DNA from: Pseudoalteromonas sp. XMcav2-N
GTDB taxonomy: Bacteria; Pseudomonadota; Gammaproteobacteria; Enterobacterales; Alteromonadaceae
DNA length: 64,000 bases
Direction of reading: 5' to 3'
NCBI RefSeq assembly: GCF_024124545.1
Contig: NZ_JAMXSF010000018.1
Location: 80,639 to 144,638, forward strand
The notes under the pieces are model-generated. The model saw only the letters and a program-made list of their open reading frames with translations, did not search any database and was not told the origin of the DNA. Position numbers and translations under genes: made by a program. Positions 36,989-45,896 of the stretch are shown piece by piece. Positions within the stretch are counted from its first letter, which is position 1, and every line of letters starts with the position of its first letter.

Positions 36989-37708
36989 ATGCAATATCTT
37001 CATCAGTTTTCTCTCGTTATTCACATTATTGTTGGCAGTTGTGCGTTAATTCTGTTCTGGGTGCCAATTCTGGCTAAAAAGGGATCAAAGACTCATAATC
37101 AGGCTGGCAGAGCATATACTTACAGTATGCAGCTGGTTGCATTGTCTGGCATCTTGTGTTGTTTTTTGGTGTTACTCGACCCGATTACAATATATCAGGC
37201 GAGCTACTCACAGGCTAAAAATAAGGCACTTTTTATCGAGACAGCCCGTGAGCGAGCCAGCTTCTTACTTATGCTGTCCTTCCTAGTGTTAACTTCGGTC
37301 ATGCACGGTGTCCGCGTGCTCCAAGATAAGGCATCTCGTCAATCGCTGACGCGACCAGATATGATAGCCAACTATATTGCGCTATGCTGCAGTGCACTCT
37401 ATGTTGGATATCTTGGAAGCCGCAGCGGCCATGTTTTGTATACGGTATTTAGTGTAGTCAGTCTCGTTATTGTTATCAGGATGATGCGTTACTCGTTTGC
37501 TCAGACGGTCAAACAGAACCAGTGGGTGGTTGAACATCTCAGTGCGATGATTGGATCTGGCATTGCTGCTTACACCGCATTTAGTGCAGTTGGAGGGCGT
37601 TACCTGTTCGTTGAGCTGCTTGGTGAACAAGCGATACTGATGGCCTGGTTGGCCCCCACAGTTATTGGAACTATTGGGTTAGTCATTACTAAACGTCGCT
37701 ACCGGTAG
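36989..37708 (+). CDS. Multi-pass membrane protein (DUF2306-like)
   Basis: A 239-residue protein with seven or so hydrophobic segments. The N-terminus (HQFSLVIHIIVGSCALILFW, KKGSKTHNQAGRAYTYSM) has the histidine/Lys-Gly-His-Arg pattern of DUF2306-like predicted membrane proteins. A conserved-looking Arg/His sits in SVMHGVRVLQDK. No enzymatic role is known. Its divergent position suggests it is the target of the two-component system. Confidence 0.7.
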   Translation: MQYLHQFSLVIHIIVGSCALILFWVPILAKKGSKTHNQAGRAYTYSMQLVALSGILCCFLVLLDPITIYQASYSQAKNKALFIETARERASFLLMLSFLVLTSVMHGVRVLQDKASRQSLTRPDMIANYIALCCSALYVGYLGSRSGHVLYTVFSVVSLVIVIRMMRYSFAQTVKQNQWVVEHLSAMIGSGIAAYTAFSAVGGRYLFVELLGEQAILMAWLAPTVIGTIGLVITKRRYR

Positions 37709-38018
37709 GTCGTTCGCCCGCGAAAAATTCTACAGGGGTCAGAAGTCTGAATAGGTGCAAGGTACCTGGTGAGGTTGATAAGGGCAGCTCAGAAATGAAG
37801 GGCGTTGTGCAGTAAAATGCAACTCCTTATTGAGGGCTGTCAACGAAAAGGGTGCAATACGCCTAAGTCGGTTTGCGTAATATTATCAAGTTAGTTATTG
37901 CTTTAGGTACATTTATCAATCCTGATACAAAGCGCCTACAAATGGTTACTTACAGTCTATGCTTGTAGTTGTATGGTTGAATTATGACCGCAATGACAAC
38001 AATCCGACGGGGCTTACC

Positions 38019-40637
38019 ATGAATAAACTCTCACTGATGTGCCTGCTTTTGATTTTCACCTGCCAAAGTGCAATCGCGGTCCATTCTATCGGCCAGGCTC
38101 ACTGGACCTTGCTTGAGCAAAACCCGCAAATCAATCTTAAGAGTACAGAGCAAACTCTGATGTTAGATAAAGCCAGCGTCCAGGCATTGCTTACAACCTC
38201 CGACTTTGTTGATATGGCACTCCCTTTACCCTCAGGTCAGTTCGTCACATATCGACTTAAACCCAGCCAGGTTATGGCCCCGGCACTTGCTCGCAAATAC
38301 CCCCAGATAATGACATTTCATGGGGCGGAAGTTGGCCAACCGGATAACCTGGGATCCTTTGATATATCACCAAAAGGGTTCTTTGGGATGTTTGAGCATG
38401 GTGGAAAAACGGTATACATTGACCCAGTAAAAGGGACTGAACAGTACCGCAGTTATTATTTCACACATGCTATGAAGCAGGCCAATCCGGTTAAAATTAA
38501 GCGCCATCCACCAATACGTTTCCCTGAGTTATCAGAAGCTTTAGAAAAAAGACCAGACGACTTGATGCAAACCAGCCAGATCACTGAACGGATTGTCTAT
38601 CGCCTGGCTGTTACAGCGACGGGGGAATATACCGCCTATCATGGCGGCACACGCGCACTTGCATTGGCTGCGCTCGTCACTATGGTTAATCGGGTCAATC
38701 AGGTATATGCGCGAGATGTGGGACTTACATTTCAACTGGTGGCAAATAATGATCAACTGATATTTCTTGATGCAGCGACTGATCCCTTTACTAACTCAGA
38801 CCAGGATATTGATGGTGATACCATTACTGATGCCATAGAGGCGGTGATTAGTGCGTCAGATTATGATATCGGGCATTTAGTGGTAACCGAGGGTGGTGGA
38901 GTTGCCGGTTTAGGGGTGGTGTGCACCTCTCAAAAAGCAGCGGGCCTGACTGGCAACCCTGTACCTGAATCAGACGCATTTTATATCGATTATGTAGCCC
39001 ACGAAATTGGTCATCAACTTGGCGCTGAGCATACCTTCAACGGCTTAGTAGGAGCCTGCCAGGGAAATCGCTCCGGACTTTCTGCGTTTGAGCCGGCCAG
39101 TGGTTCCACCATTATGGGATACACAGGTATATGTGGTTCTCAGGACCTACAAAAAAACTCAGATCCCTTTTTTCATTTGCATTCTATCGAACAGATGGTT
39201 GAAGTCACTCGTCAGGGGGTTGGAAATACCTGTGGTAGCCGAACTGGATTGACAAACCAAAGCCCGGTGGTTAACGCTGGGAGTGATTATTTCATTCCGG
39301 CACTTACACCATTTACCCTGACTGGCAGCGCAACAGATCCTGATTCAGACACGCTCAGTTTCAGTTGGCAACAATTCGATTTGGGAGCGTCAACCAGCAG
39401 TCCTGATCAGGACGCCATTGACAGAGGGACGGGCCCATTATTCAGGGTGTTTGACCCTACTTCTGAACCTGTAAGAACCTTTCCCAGATTAATAGATATT
39501 CTGACCAACAGCACCGTGCTTGGTGAGACTTACCCGACGACCAACAGAACGCTTAATTTTCGGCTTGCTGTGAGAGATGGCCAGGGACACGTTGCAAGTG
39601 ATGCGATGCAGGTGACCGTTGTGAACTCGACCACCGGATTCAGAGTGACGCAGCCTGATAGCAGCAGCCAGTGGGACTCCGCAACTCATTCTGTTACCTG
39701 GGATACAGCAAATACCCAAAATGCACCGGTGTCGTGCAACAGAGTCAGCATTAGCCTCTCAACAGATGGTGGTGCGAGCTTTCCGACTTCTCTGGCAAAC
39801 GGAGTAGATAATGATGGGCAACAGGATGTGTTGATCACGTCCGCCATCAGTACAAATCAAGCCAGAGTAAGAGTGAATTGCTCGGACAATATCTTTTTTG
39901 CGATCAATTCAGGAAATTTTACCGTTAACTTCGATGGCCCGGCAGAGCCCATCATTCCCGTATTTCAGTCACAGGATCCGCTTTCGGTTAATGAGGATGA
40001 GCGGTTAACGGTCAAGAAAGAGGACTTAACCTTTGCGCTTGACTTAGCTATTGACTCTGTCACTTTGATGGCGGGCGACAACTATACCCTTGACGGTACG
40101 ACAGTGATCCCGGATGAGCATTTCAATGGGCAATTGCTTGTGCCTGCTACTGCGACCAAAGACAATCAAAGCAGTGAGCAGTTCAGTATCGAAATCACAG
40201 TGGTTGCGGTGAATGATGAGCCGACCGTAATAAACGACAGGGCTGATGTTGCGTTTCAGGCCAGTCAGGTTGTGTTGTCTGTGCTCAGTAATGACAGTGA
40301 TGTTGATGGAGATACGCTGAGTATATCGAGTGTGGACTATCAAGGAGAAGGAACAGTAACGATTGCATCGGCCAGTTTAGTCTATACCGCAGGCAGCACA
40401 TTCTCAGGCGTAGAGACCTTTAGCTATACAGTGAGCGATGGCAATGGCGGCAGTGCTACTGGCGAGGTTGAAGTAACAGTGGCGGCAGCCCCAGTAGAGC
40501 CAGATCCGGAGCCGCTACCTGAACCTCCAGCGCAATCGCTTGATAATGGGGGCTCTGGAGGTACTTTATTTGGTGTGCTGTGGATCGTGATTTTGTGTTG
40601 TGGTATCAGATTAGGAGCAAAAAAGTATGGCAGGTAA
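38019..40637 (+). CDS. Reprolysin-like metalloprotease with GlyGly-CTERM anchor
   Basis: An 872-residue secreted protease from the ATG at 38019, which starts a good signal peptide (MNKLSLMCLLLIFTCQSAIA); a frame from 37959 is longer but lacks one. A propeptide-like region covers about residues 20-190. The zinc site HEIGHQLGAEH begins at about residue 328, with an IMGYTG Met-turn after it. A PKD-like domain (SPVVNAGSDYFIP) and a cadherin-like repeat (SNDSDVDGDTLSI) follow, then a Pro/Glu linker. The tail (GGSGG, hydrophobic helix, basic end) is a GlyGly-CTERM signal, processed by rhombosortase. It overlaps the next gene by 11 bases. Confidence 0.9.
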   Translation: MNKLSLMCLLLIFTCQSAIAVHSIGQAHWTLLEQNPQINLKSTEQTLMLDKASVQALLTTSDFVDMALPLPSGQFVTYRLKPSQVMAPALARKYPQIMTFHGAEVGQPDNLGSFDISPKGFFGMFEHGGKTVYIDPVKGTEQYRSYYFTHAMKQANPVKIKRHPPIRFPELSEALEKRPDDLMQTSQITERIVYRLAVTATGEYTAYHGGTRALALAALVTMVNRVNQVYARDVGLTFQLVANNDQLIFLDAATDPFTNSDQDIDGDTITDAIEAVISASDYDIGHLVVTEGGGVAGLGVVCTSQKAAGLTGNPVPESDAFYIDYVAHEIGHQLGAEHTFNGLVGACQGNRSGLSAFEPASGSTIMGYTGICGSQDLQKNSDPFFHLHSIEQMVEVTRQGVGNTCGSRTGLTNQSPVVNAGSDYFIPALTPFTLTGSATDPDSDTLSFSWQQFDLGASTSSPDQDAIDRGTGPLFRVFDPTSEPVRTFPRLIDILTNSTVLGETYPTTNRTLNFRLAVRDGQGHVASDAMQVTVVNSTTGFRVTQPDSSSQWDSATHSVTWDTANTQNAPVSCNRVSISLSTDGGASFPTSLANGVDNDGQQDVLITSAISTNQARVRVNCSDNIFFAINSGNFTVNFDGPAEPIIPVFQSQDPLSVNEDERLTVKKEDLTFALDLAIDSVTLMAGDNYTLDGTTVIPDEHFNGQLLVPATATKDNQSSEQFSIEITVVAVNDEPTVINDRADVAFQASQVVLSVLSNDSDVDGDTLSISSVDYQGEGTVTIASASLVYTAGSTFSGVETFSYTVSDGNGGSATGEVEVTVAAAPVEPDPEPLPEPPAQSLDNGGSGGTLFGVLWIVILCCGIRLGAKKYGR

Positions 40638-40980
40638 ACTTGCGACAGCGATCGCTTTGTTCGCCGCAGGCATAACAACGGGGTGTCAGGGCATGAGCAA
40701 ACACGCTACCAATACAGACAGTAAACTGGAGCAGGCGGTGTCTCAGGCCCTGGCCGTGGAAGATTTCCGTCTGTACTATACGACGGGAAGAAGACCTGTT
40801 GTGCCCGGGTTTGAGCAGCTAGCGTTCAAAGAGCTGGAGGCTCAGTGCGGTGTTAAAGTTATGCCCGGAACAGGAGATACCCTACGTAGCGAAGCTGATA
40901 AAAAAGCGCGCTCAGAGGCTTATCGATACGCCAGGGAGTTTAATATCAAAATGTACGAAGCGTGTTTGAACAGGCGATAA
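40627..40980 (+). CDS. Small putative lipoprotein
   Basis: A 117-residue protein with an N-terminal hydrophobic segment ending ITTGCQG, a marginal lipobox with Cys20. The mature part is helical and charged, with a two-cysteine pair (QCGVKVMPG and MYEACLNRR). No family recognised. It overlaps the protease by 11 bases, and its TAA directly abuts the regulator's ATG, so it is locked into one unit with both. Confidence 0.62.
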   Translation: MAGKLATAIALFAAGITTGCQGMSKHATNTDSKLEQAVSQALAVEDFRLYYTTGRRPVVPGFEQLAFKELEAQCGVKVMPGTGDTLRSEADKKARSEAYRYAREFNIKMYEACLNRR

Positions 40981-41679
40981 ATGACAACAGAACAAAAAAT
41001 ACTACTGATAGATGATGACACAGAACTGACCCAGTTGATGTCTCTGTTTCTTGAAAAAAATGGCTACTGTGTTTCATGTTATGCCCAGGGGAGCGGCGCA
41101 GTGGAGCGTGTAAGAGAATTTGCTCCGGACTTACTGGTACTTGACCTGATGTTACCAGGCCAAGACGGCTTAAGTATCTGTCGTCAGATTAGAGGGAGTT
41201 TCAGTGGGCCAATTATCATGTTGACTGCGTTGGTAGACGACATAGACGAAGTCACCGGCCTGGAAGTTGGTGCGGATGACTACTTGTGTAAGCCAGTTAA
41301 ACCCCGGGTACTGCTTGCACATATTCGGGCCCAGCTCAGGCGTCATGATATGCTCTTGGCGCAAAGCAGTCAGCATGTCAGAACTATCCATGAAGGAGAG
41401 ATATGCGTGGATCTGACCAAACGTAAGGCAACCTGTGGTGATAAAGAAATTCTTCTGTCCAGTGCTGAGTTTGAGCTTCTGTGGTTACTTGCCAGCTCAC
41501 CCGGGCGAATTCTATCGCGGGATGAGCTGTATCGAACGCTCTTTAAATTGGAATTTGACGGCATGGATCGTTCGATTGATTTACGTATTTCCAGGTTGCG
41601 TAAAAAGCTTGGCGACGATCCTAAGGAACCTAAAATAATTAAAACTATAAGAAACAAGGGATATTTGATTGCAAGTTAA
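40981..41679 (+). CDS. OmpR-family response regulator
   Basis: A 232-residue regulator with receiver domain (Asp55 in LLVLDLMLPGQDG, acidic IDDD at 10-13, Lys in YLCKPVKPR) and a C-terminal winged helix (SSAEFELLWLLASSPGRILSR, then RSIDLRISRLRKKLGDDP). It closely resembles RstA/CpxR-type regulators. It overlaps the kinase gene by 11 bases. Co-transcribed with the protease and lipoprotein. Confidence 0.93.
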   Translation: MTTEQKILLIDDDTELTQLMSLFLEKNGYCVSCYAQGSGAVERVREFAPDLLVLDLMLPGQDGLSICRQIRGSFSGPIIMLTALVDDIDEVTGLEVGADDYLCKPVKPRVLLAHIRAQLRRHDMLLAQSSQHVRTIHEGEICVDLTKRKATCGDKEILLSSAEFELLWLLASSPGRILSRDELYRTLFKLEFDGMDRSIDLRISRLRKKLGDDPKEPKIIKTIRNKGYLIAS

Positions 41680-42988
41680 CACTTTACGGGTGTTCGCCTT
41701 TATTGCCGTAGCAATTGTGCTTAATAGTGTGGTCGCTTTTACGGTACGTAATACCTTACTTATTGACATAGAAACCCAGTATACCGAAACACAAAATCAG
41801 TTTCTGGAAGATGTGAAAGCTCAGATTTCTGCAGTCCTTACAGACCCTGAGCGTTTACCTTTATCGGGTATTCAAATGCAGCTGGAGGCGCAATATGACA
41901 CATCGGCGCTACTGGTGGCGCGTGATGATGAGTACTTCCCACAGGATCTACTGGCTGAGTTAGCCTTGCCTCACAATAAGCATGGGCTGGTGGATTACTT
42001 AAACGCAACCGTCTATTTTGTGTTAAGCGATAAGGATGTGCTCGAGGTTGGGCCACTGGTCGAACAGAACATGTATTATTTTCTGGTCGACTGGTTTGAC
42101 TGGTTGGTATCAGCTTGCCTTAACCTGTTACTACTCCTGATATTTTGGTATGTGATCAATAAAGAGCGTCAGGCTTTAGTGGCACGATTGAACAAGATGC
42201 CTGTACCTTTGAGCCAACCACAGGATTTGAACACCAGTTTGCAACAGCTTTCGCAGCTTGTTGATGCTCAGCTCAGTGAAGGAGAAGCCAGGATCACTTT
42301 ACAGCGAGACCTGCTTCATGGCGTGGCACATGAGTTCCGTAGTCCAATGGCGCGGATGCAGTTCGCACTGGATATGCTGGAGGAAGCCGGTGAAGATGAA
42401 CGAGGTGAGCTTCATACCAGCCTGAGTCAGTCACTGAACGATTTGGAAAGTCTGGTCAGTGAGTTGTTGTACTATGCCAGAGTCAAAGACAACTCAGTCA
42501 AACCAAATCTGACCGCGCTGAATATGGATATTGTATTGCAGGAAACGCTGGATAAAGTCGTGCCTTTTTACCCCCATATCGGTTTTGAACTGGATAGCGT
42601 CGATATACACTGGCAGGGAGATGAGGCACAAGTGAAACGTCTGTTCACCAACTTAATGCGTAATGCGGGCCGTTTTGCTCGATCTCGCGTGCGCATAAAG
42701 GCTGGAGTTCAAGGGGGCGAAGTCGTTGTTCGCGTAGCTGACGATGGCATAGGCATTCCACCTGGAAAGCAGGCGCGTATTTTTGAGCCATTTACTCGGC
42801 TGGATCCTAGTCGCTCCAGAGATTCTGGTGGATGTGGGCTTGGCTTAGCAATCGTTCAGTCGATTGTTATCAAGCATCATGGCACGGTTCGGGTTAGTGA
42901 CGAAAATGCTGAACTGGGCGGTGCATGTTTTGAAGTCAGATTGCCGGTAATGAACGAGTCACATGGTCAAATCACTCCAGGTCATTAA
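41669..42988 (+). CDS. Sensor histidine kinase (RstB-like)
   Basis: A 439-residue kinase. Membrane segments lie at about 8-28 and 145-165, enclosing a 110-residue periplasmic sensor. The phospho-acceptor is His221 in LHGVAHEFRSPMARM; the ATPase domain has LMRNAGRFA, VADDGIGIP and SGGCGLGLAI. The start is a TTG at 41669, supported by AAGGG 8 bases upstream. No ATG fits before the first membrane helix. It is last in the unit that begins with the metalloprotease. Confidence 0.9.
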   Translation: MQVNTLRVFAFIAVAIVLNSVVAFTVRNTLLIDIETQYTETQNQFLEDVKAQISAVLTDPERLPLSGIQMQLEAQYDTSALLVARDDEYFPQDLLAELALPHNKHGLVDYLNATVYFVLSDKDVLEVGPLVEQNMYYFLVDWFDWLVSACLNLLLLLIFWYVINKERQALVARLNKMPVPLSQPQDLNTSLQQLSQLVDAQLSEGEARITLQRDLLHGVAHEFRSPMARMQFALDMLEEAGEDERGELHTSLSQSLNDLESLVSELLYYARVKDNSVKPNLTALNMDIVLQETLDKVVPFYPHIGFELDSVDIHWQGDEAQVKRLFTNLMRNAGRFARSRVRIKAGVQGGEVVVRVADDGIGIPPGKQARIFEPFTRLDPSRSRDSGGCGLGLAIVQSIVIKHHGTVRVSDENAELGGACFEVRLPVMNESHGQITPGH

Positions 42989-43397
42989 GTAGTAGTTTGA
43001 TTTCACTGCGAACACTATCTATGTCCTTAACGACCAGGTCGACAGCCTGGGTGCTGGCGTAAATATTTTGCCAGTTGTTATTCCAGGTCGTTTTCAGTGT
43101 TCTGGCACTTTGTTGCAGATCGCCATTGGTAAGATAACTGAAGTCATTGATTAACCCGACACTGATCCACCCTTTTCGCGGGCTACCCTCTGTTTTATTT
43201 TGATCGTAATGGGCGACATAAATCAGCTGCTCTAATTGTGCGAGCTCCTTCAACATCTCGAAACAAGCGGTACGTATATTGTTGTTTTGCTCCGAAACTT
43301 CCAGCCGCCAGGCATTATAGGCAAAACCGACAAAGGCAAATAACATACTGGCGATAAGGCTGAGCTGATATAGACGGATTTTTTCACTAAGCTTCAT
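42972..43397 (-). CDS. Bitopic periplasmic helical protein downstream of the bufferin genes
   Basis: A 141-residue protein with one N-terminal membrane anchor (LYQLSLIASMLFAFVGFAYNAW) and a helical periplasmic part containing one cysteine (RTACFEML). No family recognised. It begins 30 bases after the DUF2063 gene in the same direction, so it is probably in the same operon. The 3' end overlaps the convergent kinase by 17 bases. Confidence 0.6.
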   Translation of the reverse strand: MKLSEKIRLYQLSLIASMLFAFVGFAYNAWRLEVSEQNNNIRTACFEMLKELAQLEQLIYVAHYDQNKTEGSPRKGWISVGLINDFSYLTNGDLQQSARTLKTTWNNNWQNIYASTQAVDLVVKDIDSVRSEIKLLLNDLE

Positions 43398-43427
43398 AGA
43401 GTTTCTGGTCCATTTAAAAGTGGCGTT

Positions 43428-44213
43428 TTATGGCAGCTGATAGTTACCTAGCCAGTTTGCAGTGAGGGCTTTTTGTAATAACTGCATGACTGCGAGTGTA
43501 CCTGCCTCAGCATCTTGATGAATATTAGCTGCGGCCTCGCATACGAAGCTAAAGGGCAAACCCCGTTCCATCGACTGCAGGCATTGATACTCATGTTGAG
43601 ATAAAGGATGAAAGGCTGTGCGCAGATCGGCCTCGCGAATAACCAGCCAAAAGCGTTCAGACTCAAGCTCTGGCGAAGGGGGCGGATTCCCGTGTTTAAG
43701 TGCTTGCCAACTTTCAATCGCGGCAAACTGACAACGCAGCAGTCGTGCGCTTGGGTGCAAAGAAAAAACAACATTCGGCCATAAATCTGAGGGGATCTGC
43801 TGAATTTCAGACAATGTCAGGCGTTTTGTGTCAGGGGCATCGAACGCCTGTAGCAGCTGGCGCTCAAACAACGCTATTTCGCTCAGGATCCCATGTTCAG
43901 AAAAGGGCAGCTGACTGGCAAGAAAGTGGGGAAGTTTGTCGCCAAAATGCCGCAAAGAAGGGTCATTTGAGGGATACTGAGCCAAATATCCTGTCACCAT
44001 TTCATCAAACAAATCGTCACCCAGATAGCGCCCCAGCATCTCATGATCTTGCTCTAATACTTTGGTGAGGCGAATGCGGTAAGCATTTTGGTAAATCAGG
44101 GCTCTGTGCTCGGCATCCAAACCGGGTTGTGGCGCAATATGGTTAATCAAATCCTGATCAGTGCCGTTAAGCAAGGCCATAAACGCTTGTTGAATTCTGG
44201 CCAGTTCAGTCAT
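43428..44213 (-). CDS. bufC: DUF2063 protein, partner of the MNIO enzyme (BufC/HvfC-type)
   Basis: A 261-residue protein with the DUF2063 N-terminal domain (ALIYQNAYRIRLTKVLEQDH, then SLRHFGDKLPHFL) and a C-terminal recognition-like domain. In bufferin and related systems this protein binds the precursor and the MNIO enzyme to allow cysteine modification. Its ATG overlaps the end of the DUF692 gene by 8 bases. Cytoplasmic. Confidence 0.85.
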   Translation of the reverse strand: MTELARIQQAFMALLNGTDQDLINHIAPQPGLDAEHRALIYQNAYRIRLTKVLEQDHEMLGRYLGDDLFDEMVTGYLAQYPSNDPSLRHFGDKLPHFLASQLPFSEHGILSEIALFERQLLQAFDAPDTKRLTLSEIQQIPSDLWPNVVFSLHPSARLLRCQFAAIESWQALKHGNPPPSPELESERFWLVIREADLRTAFHPLSQHEYQCLQSMERGLPFSFVCEAAANIHQDAEAGTLAVMQLLQKALTANWLGNYQLP

Positions 44214-45054
44214 TAGTTCTCCAATTCACAGGGGCAAGCTTTCTTGCTTGATTTAATTCGGCCATCAGAGAATCAAAAGACGGAAAGTTATCGTCTCTTT
44301 CGATCATTGTGTTGATAGGTAAGCGAGATTGTGCGTAACGCTGAAATAATTGCCATACTGCGTCACAGACTGGCTGATCATGTGTATCCACAATGTGGCT
44401 GCCAAAATCACTGTGGCCTGCCAGATGGATCTGTGCAACAGCCTGCTGTGGAATCGCATTGAGGTAATCCATGGCATCAAAGCCATGATTTCTGGCGCTG
44501 ACATAGACATTATTGATGTCGAGCAAAAATTGACAGCCGGACTGTTGATGTAGCGATGCGAGAAAATCCCACTCAGTCATCTGAGATTGATGATACGTCA
44601 GGTAGCTGGAGACATTCTCCAGAATCAGTGGGCGCTCCAGGTAGTCCTGAACAATTCGCAAGCGATCGCATACATGTGTGAGTGCCTCTTCGGTGTAAGG
44701 GAGTGGCAACAAGTCATGACTATTAAAATCGCCAATAGACGAAAAACACAGATGGTCAGATACCCAGACAGGGCGGATGCGCTCTATGGTGCGCTTCAAA
44801 TCTCTCAGATAGTCGAAATTGACCTCTGTGGTGCTGCCAATTGACATCGAGACACCGTGCATGGCTATGGGGTAGCGCTCTTTTATCTGATCAAGATAGT
44901 GCCAGGGCTTGCCACCCTCAACAAAGTAGTTTTCTGAAATAATTTCAAACCAGTCGACTTCAGGCTGAGTGTCTATGATGTCTTCAAAATAGCAGGTGCG
45001 TAGTCCCAGGCCAAAACCCAGATAGGGAGGTGATGTGTTCAAAGTAAGGTCCAT
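44206..45054 (-). CDS. bufB: DUF692 multinuclear iron oxidase (BufB/HvfB-type RiPP maturase)
   Basis: A 282-residue TIM-barrel enzyme of the MNIO family (related to MbnB), which uses two or three irons and oxygen to convert cysteines of a precursor peptide into thiooxazole or similar groups. Visible family segments are MHGVSMSIGS, WVSDHLCFSS, LILENVSSYL, LLDINNVYVSARNHGFD, QIHLAGH and TMIERDDNFP, carrying the His/Asp/Glu metal ligands. It sits 85 bases after the precursor gene, with a hairpin between. Confidence 0.9.
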   Translation of the reverse strand: MDLTLNTSPPYLGFGLGLRTCYFEDIIDTQPEVDWFEIISENYFVEGGKPWHYLDQIKERYPIAMHGVSMSIGSTTEVNFDYLRDLKRTIERIRPVWVSDHLCFSSIGDFNSHDLLPLPYTEEALTHVCDRLRIVQDYLERPLILENVSSYLTYHQSQMTEWDFLASLHQQSGCQFLLDINNVYVSARNHGFDAMDYLNAIPQQAVAQIHLAGHSDFGSHIVDTHDQPVCDAVWQLFQRYAQSRLPINTMIERDDNFPSFDSLMAELNQARKLAPVNWRTND

Positions 45055-45071
45055 TTGGGCTAGTGGCTTTG

Positions 45072-45110
45072 TTTAGCTTGCGATGCTGGTTATTAGTATC
45101 GCAAGCTAAA
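45072..45110 (-). promoter_or_regulatory. 13-bp hairpin between precursor and enzyme genes
   Basis: TTTAGCTTGCGAT (45072-45084) is the exact inverse of ATCGCAAGCTAAA (45098-45110), with a 13-base loop. Read in the gene direction there is no strong U tract. It could stop part of the transcription or stabilise the precursor mRNA, raising precursor over enzyme, as in many RiPP operons. Confidence 0.6.
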
Positions 45111-45139
45111 ACTGGGCCGTAAATTGTAATACGGAACGA

Positions 45140-45598
45140 TTAGCTTTCGACTTTGCCGCCGATATCCTGACAAGCTTTGACAGGCATTTTTACAAAGCCC
45201 GTGCCTTTACATGAGGCATGACCACCACACGCGTTATTGGCAGTTTTACAGTCGTTGTGGCCACCGCAGATATTAACATCATGGCACTTCACCAGATCTG
45301 ACTTGGCGACAGAACCGACCCATTTGTCTTTTACTTTACCGCCCACATCTGCGCACGCTTTACCTGGCATAGCTACGAAACCAGTTCCTTTACAACTGGC
45401 TTGTCCAGAGCAGGCATTGTTGGCAGTTTTGCAGTCATTGTGACCACCACAAACGTTCACATCATAGCAATGTACCAGATCGGTGCTTGCACCGCTCGTA
45501 CCTGTGTTTGCTGCATTGGATGGTGAATTGTCTGTTGCATTACAACCTACCAGGCCTGCAACCATGACCGCCATAGCGGCCCCCGTTAGTGCTTTCAT
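45140..45598 (-). CDS. bufA2: Cysteine-rich bufferin-type precursor with lipoprotein signal and two tandem cores
   Basis: A 152-residue precursor. The N-terminus ends AGLVGCN, a full lipobox with Cys19. After a Ser/Asn/Thr linker come two repeats (about residues 40-89 and 101-150, offset 61), each with six cysteines: VxCxDVNxCGGHNDC, KTANNAC, ASCKGTGF, KAC, ending GGKV. Cysteines are C44, C50, C56, C63, C69, C82 and C105, C111, C117, C124, C130, C143. Followed by the MNIO and DUF2063 genes, it fits a BufA2-type bufferin, a copper-binding RiPP. A standard export signal and one core are usual, so lipidation and duplication are odd. Confidence 0.82.
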   Translation of the reverse strand: MKALTGAAMAVMVAGLVGCNATDNSPSNAANTGTSGASTDLVHCYDVNVCGGHNDCKTANNACSGQASCKGTGFVAMPGKACADVGGKVKDKWVGSVAKSDLVKCHDVNICGGHNDCKTANNACGGHASCKGTGFVKMPVKACQDIGGKVES

Positions 45599-45684
45599 TT
45601 TATCTTCCTCATTGAGTGTGTGCCAAACAGAGTATGGCGGTTACCGATCCATAATTGCTGTTGTCATAGAGTGGAAAGGTAGTT

Positions 45685-45744
45685 CAGCAGCATGTTCAAT
45701 GCCCGTACTTATTGGTAGCCAATTGCCACCTGAACATGCTGCTG
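45685..45744. repeat. 14-bp inverted repeat upstream of the bufferin operon
   Basis: CAGCAGCATGTTCA (45685-45698) and TGAACATGCTGCTG (45731-45744) are perfect inverse copies. A small nested palindrome lies between (ATTGG 45711-45715 and CCAAT 45719-45723). It lies 87-146 bases upstream of the precursor ATG. It may be a regulator site, a structured leader, or the 3' end of the upstream gene. Confidence 0.55.
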
Positions 45745-45832
45745 TAACGACAAGACCTGCCCTGACCAAGTTTCATTTCAGTTTAGTCGAAAATTTTTTA
45801 TTTGAGAGAGGAGGGAAGCAGTGAATATGGTG

Positions 45833-45865
45833 GGATCCCTGACCAAACCTCACGGCCAGGGATCC
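45833..45865 (-). other. 9-bp inverted repeat after the HAF-repeat gene
   Basis: GGATCCCTG (45833-45841) and CAGGGATCC (45857-45865). It lies just past the end of the leftward gene at 45897 and may help terminate it, but there is no T tract. Confidence 0.35.
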
Positions 45866-45896
45866 AGTTGCTAATTAACGCCTCAGGGGCGCGTGA

